Source: Bacteroidetes bacterium OLB10
GTDB lineage: Bacteria; Bacteroidota; Bacteroidia; AKYH767-A; OLB10
Reading direction: 5' to 3'
DNA: 64,000 nt
Assembly: GCA_001567275.1 (NCBI GenBank)
Contig: LNBX01000030.1
Coordinates: forward strand, 22,251 to 86,250
A model generated the notes under the pieces. That model was not told the DNA's origin. It did not search any database and worked only from the letters and a program-made list of their open reading frames with translations. The translations under genes and the position numbers were made by a program. Below, piece by piece: positions 60,615 through 64,000 of the stretch; the stretch's first letter is position 1; each line of letters opens with the position of its first letter.

Positions 60615-61802
60615 TTACTTAACAACACCCAGTTTGCGACCCACTTTTACAAATGCCTCTATTGCTTTGTCAATGTGATGTGTTTCGTGCCCTGCCGAAA
60701 GTTGCACACGTATGCGGGCATTGCCTTTGGCCACTACCGGATAGAAAAACCCCGTTACATAAATACCTTCATCCAGCAACATTGCTGCAAAGTCCTGCGC
60801 AAGTTTGGCTTCGTAAAGCATGATGGGAACAATAGGATGTTCACCCGGTTTAATATCAAACCCTGCTTCAGTAATTCTTTTTCGGAAATATTGTGTGTTA
60901 TTCCAAAGTTTGTCGCGCAATGCTGTGGTATGACTCAGCATATCAAGTACTGCAATGGATGCACCCACAATGGAGGGTGCCAGCGAATTTGAAAATAAAT
61001 ACGGACGCGAACGCTGACGCAGCATGTCAATAATTTCTTTACGGCCTGAAGTGAAACCACCCATTGCTCCTCCAAGTGCTTTTCCCAAAGTGCCGGTGAT
61101 GATGTCAATGCGTCCCATCACGCCATGATGTTCATGTGTGCCGCGCCCTGTTTTTCCCATAAAACCCGAGGCATGACATTCGTCTATCATGATGAGGGCA
61201 CGATAGCGGTCTGCCAGATCACAAATTTTATCCAACTGTGCAATGGTTCCGTCCATACTGAAAACTCCATCGGTAACAACCATGCGGTGGCGTTTGTCCT
61301 GTGTGGCCTGAAGTTTGGCTTCCAGGTCTGCCATGTCGTTATGCTTATAGCGATGACGGTCGGCTTTGCAAAGACGTATGCCGTCAATGATGGAAGCATG
61401 GTTCAGTTCATCTGAGATAAGTGCATCCTGTTCGTTCAGCAAAGGTTCGAACACTCCTCCGTTTGCATCAAAAGCTGCTGCATAAAGGATGGTATCCTTG
61501 GTACCGAGGAAGGAAGCAATTTTTTGTTCAAGTTCTTTATGTATATCCTGAGTTCCGCAGATAAAACGTACACTCGACATGCCGTAGCCATGAGTATCAA
61601 TGGCGTGGTGTGCAGCTTTAATTACTTCGGGATGCGATGACAGGCCCAGATAATTGTTGGCACAAAAGTTTATCACTTCTTTGCCATTGGCAGTAATATC
61701 GGCTGCCTGCGGTGTGGTGATGATGCGCTCCTGCTTAAATAATCCGGCTTCTTTTATTTCTTTCAGTTCTTTTTCCAGAACAGGTTTCAGTGTGTCGTAC
61801 AT
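60615..61802 (-). CDS. kbl: 2-amino-3-ketobutyrate CoA ligase (glycine C-acetyltransferase)
   Basis: The 395-residue alpha-oxoamine synthase has the PLP lysine in [14 protein letters not shown] (Lys241), [15 protein letters not shown] and [11 protein letters not shown] at the start. It cleaves 2-amino-3-ketobutyrate with CoA to glycine and acetyl-CoA in threonine breakdown. The threonine dehydrogenase gene is not in the window. Confidence 0.95.
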   Translation of the reverse strand: MYDTLKPVLEKELKEIKEAGLFKQERIITTPQAADITANGKEVINFCANNYLGLSSHPEVIKAAHHAIDTHGYGMSSVRFICGTQDIHKELEQKIASFLGTKDTILYAAAFDANGGVFEPLLNEQDALISDELNHASIIDGIRLCKADRHRYKHNDMADLEAKLQATQDKRHRMVVTDGVFSMDGTIAQLDKICDLADRYRALIMIDECHASGFMGKTGRGTHEHHGVMGRIDIITGTLGKALGGAMGGFTSGRKEIIDMLRQRSRPYLFSNSLAPSIVGASIAVLDMLSHTTALRDKLWNNTQYFRKRITEAGFDIKPGEHPIVPIMLYEAKLAQDFAAMLLDEGIYVTGFFYPVVAKGNARIRVQLSAGHETHHIDKAIEAFVKVGRKLGVVK

Positions 61803-61847
61803 AATTAATTTTTTAAAACTTTAGAATGTAATATAAGCTGCATTGGA

Positions 61848-62678
61848 ATGCCAAAATTAGTAAACACCGGCATTACGGATCAAACCACTCTAAATTTTTA
61901 CTTTAGCCGCATGAGATTTTTCAGAATTGTGCTGGGTAACCTTTGGCGGTTTTGGTTTTTTTTTGAAGCGGTGGTTACTTTCTTTCTGTTGTTTCCGTTT
62001 TTTGTGATTACACTCAGCGGCAAGGCACCTTATCATCGTGCTTTTTGGTGGATGCAGCTGCATGCACGGTTGATTGTTTTTTTGTCAGGTATAAGAGTAA
62101 AGGTAATCCGCAATTATCAGCCCGATAAAGACAAAACCTATCTGATATGTCCCAATCATATTTCTTATCTCGATATTGTGGTAACGTATGTGGCATTTCC
62201 GCACTATTTTCATTTTATGGGAAAAGCCGAACTGGAGCGCGTACCTTTATTCAACATTTTCTTTAAGCGGATGAATATTGGTGTCAACCGTGCAAGCCGT
62301 TCTGCATCGCATAAAGCTTATTTGCGTGCGGGGAGCGATTTGCAGAATCACATCAGCATTGCCATTTTTCCTGAAGCTACCATACCACCCTGCAATCCGC
62401 AACTGGGACCCATGAAAAACGGTGCTTTTAAACTTGCTGTGGAGAATCAGGTGAGTATTTTGCCTGTGTGTTATGTGGATCACTGGAAGCTGCTGCCCGA
62501 CAGTCCGAGAAGAATTTTTGGCGGCAGACCCGGAATTGCACGGGTGGTTATTGATAAACCAGTTGAAGTGAAAGGGCTTACTTTGGAAGATGTGCCTCAG
62601 ATTAAAAACACCTACAGGCAACGAATGGATGCAATGCTGGCTACATATCATTATGGATATGGAACGGGTGAAAGTTGA
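61848..62678 (+). CDS. 1-acyl-glycerol-3-phosphate acyltransferase (PlsC family)
   Basis: The protein is up to 276 residues, with an N-terminal hydrophobic stretch and then the acyltransferase motif NHISYLDIV (HX4D), FKRMNIGVNRAS, and FPEATIPP in place of the usual FPEGT. It adds the second acyl chain to lysophosphatidic acid. ATG 61848 gives MPKLVNTGITD, but family members usually begin at a segment like MRFFRIVLGNLW, so the true start may be ATG 61911. It is divergent from kbl. Confidence 0.88.
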   Translation: MPKLVNTGITDQTTLNFYFSRMRFFRIVLGNLWRFWFFFEAVVTFFLLFPFFVITLSGKAPYHRAFWWMQLHARLIVFLSGIRVKVIRNYQPDKDKTYLICPNHISYLDIVVTYVAFPHYFHFMGKAELERVPLFNIFFKRMNIGVNRASRSASHKAYLRAGSDLQNHISIAIFPEATIPPCNPQLGPMKNGAFKLAVENQVSILPVCYVDHWKLLPDSPRRIFGGRPGIARVVIDKPVEVKGLTLEDVPQIKNTYRQRMDAMLATYHYGYGTGES

Positions 62679-63195
62679 AGTACATAACCCTGATGATTTA
62701 TCTTGATATTGAGTAAACTGCACAATTGGAAATTTATCATACTTTATAAGAGCCTTTAAGCCTCTGAAAATGATACATGATCATTTGTGACTATTCATGT
62801 TTTGAAGGTATTGCAATACGCAGCTATCATGTTTTTGAAGCAGTTGTTCTTATTATAGAAAATTATCTACATAAAAACCAATAAGTTACATTATTAAGTT
62901 TCATTTCGCGGTAATTTTTGAAATCAGGCTATTGCTTAATCAGGAATTCATCTTATATTTGATGCTGCAAAACAGAATTTACTTTTCACTATTACTCTAT
63001 AACCGCTTTTATATGAAGTATAGTAGCCAAACCAATTCAGGAGATAAGGTTTTCACCTTTGACTCTATCAAACATTTCCATTATTCTTATTCTGCTAATT
63101 CCATTTTTTATCAAAGGTTACATTAGTTTTCTTTGATGAGTTCATTCATTGTTTTCTAAAATTTATTAATAGTATTCACTTTAAAAACAAACACA
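62679..63195. other. 517-base intergenic region
   Basis: I see no supported gene. A small stem AAATGAT/ATCATTT with a 5-base loop lies at 62768-62786 but has no T tract. A 64-codon frame at 62932-63126 has a TTG start, AT-rich composition and no recognisable protein pattern, so it is not called. A promoter for the gene at 63196 should lie near the right end, but no strict TAnnTTTG box is seen. Confidence 0.5.
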
Positions 63196-64000
63196 ATGAC
63201 AAACAAAAACCAAACAAGCCCACCACGATGGGCACGAACGCTAAGGCGTCTTCATTCCTTATGGTTTTGTTTACTGGCAGTGATGCTGCTTGTAACCAAC
63301 AAATCCATGGCAGTTATTTATCAGGTAGGTACAGGCACGGTCAATAATACCACATCCGGTATAACTCCGTACACAACATACTGGCAAGACAACAGAATAC
63401 AGTATTTGTATCTGGCTTCTGAGTTGACCGGATTAGGTGCATCAACAGGTAATATTACATCTGTTGCATTTAATTTTACTTCTTTAGGATCTCCCACTCC
63501 TGCTAATGTAAATATTAAAATAGGTCTGATACCTGCGGGCACTACTAATATTAATTCGCTTACATTATCAGGACTTACTAATGTATATAGTGCAGCAACT
63601 GTAACTCCAACACTGGGATGGAATACTTATATTTTATCCACACCATTCTTATGGGATGGTACCTCTAACGTCTTAGTAGAAGTTTGTAGGGATAATGCGT
63701 TTTATGGTACGAGTTATGGAGTTCAATGTACGAATTTAGGTGCCGGAGTGTCTCGCACTTTTGGTTATTATAATGATGGTGTTGCAGGCTGCAGCATGAC
63801 CTCAGGTGGTTCTGCAAGTGCTTTAAATCGTCAAAACAGACCTAATATGCAGTTTGATATTAGTCCACCTCCTTCCTGCTTACCCCCAACATCACCCATC
63901 GGTTCTGCTTCAAGTGCCACCTCAGCCAACATCAGTTGGACAGCTCCGGGTTCTCCGCCATCAAACGGTTATCAATATGCAGTAACCACTTCTGCTACAC
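63196..64000 (+). CDS. Secreted protein with fibronectin type III region, cut by the window end
   Basis: ATG 63196 opens an uninterrupted frame that runs off the right edge (268 codons). A long N-terminal leader (MTNKNQTSPPRWARTLRR, then SLWFCLLAVMLLV) looks like an extended signal peptide. The next region (QVGTGTVNNTTSGITPYTTYW ... MQFDISPPP) is a beta-rich domain seen in Bacteroidota surface proteins. The sequence ends as a fibronectin type III domain begins (PIGSASSATSANISWTAPG). A C-terminal sorting domain is expected but outside the window. Confidence 0.82.
   Translation, partial: MTNKNQTSPPRWARTLRRLHSLWFCLLAVMLLVTNKSMAVIYQVGTGTVNNTTSGITPYTTYWQDNRIQYLYLASELTGLGASTGNITSVAFNFTSLGSPTPANVNIKIGLIPAGTTNINSLTLSGLTNVYSAATVTPTLGWNTYILSTPFLWDGTSNVLVEVCRDNAFYGTSYGVQCTNLGAGVSRTFGYYNDGVAGCSMTSGGSASALNRQNRPNMQFDISPPPSCLPPTSPIGSASSATSANISWTAPGSPPSNGYQYAVTTSAT

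Noticed and set aside
62932..63126. 64-codon frame in the gap after the acyltransferase gene
   Set aside because: TTG start, AT-driven composition, no recognisable domain or coding context.
1..64000. tRNA genes, CRISPR arrays, insertion sequences or prophage
   Set aside because: I looked for T-loop patterns, regularly spaced repeats, transposases and phage genes in the gaps and found none.

Overview
The window looks like a chromosomal segment of a member of the Bacteroidota, most likely an environmental Sphingobacteriia/Chitinophagia-type lineage. The evidence is: several large secreted proteins ending in type IX secretion sorting domains (type A and type B); repeated promoters of the Bacteroidota form TTTG-N17-20-TAnnTTTG; start codons mostly without a Shine-Dalgarno sequence; a Lys/Ala/Pro-rich SWIB protein; a 29-residue Lys/Arg-rich protein like the Bacteroidota ribosomal protein bL38; and a 14-subunit complex I operon with a short NuoG. 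I saw no tRNA, rRNA, CRISPR array, insertion sequence or phage module. Most of the content is housekeeping.

Layout. 1-5.3 kb: the start of a secreted protein (minus), a DUF6438 lipoprotein, secA and pheS. 5.3-13.4 kb: a 1457-residue PKD-repeat adhesin-like protein with a type B sorting domain, divergent from a small M43-type metalloprotease, then an M16 peptidase. 13.5-21.2 kb: a ComEC-like channel, a DUF5723 protein, a SWIB protein, a VWA/MoxR pair and an SRPBCC protein. 21.3-31.9 kb, almost all minus strand: an M43 protease with type A sorting domain, a cystathionine gamma-synthase-type enzyme, a sulfatase/LTA-synthase-like membrane protein coupled to a DUF885 lipoprotein, and a cluster HU - TPR protein - bL38-like protein - RNase G. 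32.1-38.6 kb: aspS and a 1.5-kilo-residue secreted protein. 38.8-52.1 kb: nuoA-N, with a small lipoprotein gene inserted between nuoI and nuoJ. 52.1-62.7 kb: gcvP, a small secreted protein and a UbiA-like membrane protein, two amino acid permeases, a HigBA toxin-antitoxin pair with a palindromic operator, kbl and a PlsC-type acyltransferase. The window ends inside another secreted protein with a fibronectin type III region.

How they fit together. SecA exports the many signal-peptide proteins, and those with C-terminal sorting domains would then use the type IX system (its machinery is not in this window). Amino-acid uptake (two APC permeases), threonine/glycine breakdown (kbl, gcvP), secreted proteases and a sodium- or proton-pumping NADH dehydrogenase fit a heterotroph living on proteins and polymers.

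The most striking non-gene signal is a set of eight single-base frame breaks in six genes, mostly in A/T runs. In each case adding or removing one base restores an obvious signal peptide, conserved domain or C-terminus. They are more likely sequencing or consensus errors than real inactivation. I found no clearly new biological system. The best candidates for follow-up are the HigBA promoter/operator, the cysteine-rich lipoprotein embedded in the nuo operon, the VWA/MoxR pair, the motif-poor UbiA-like protein and the tiny ribosomal-type protein in the RNase G cluster.
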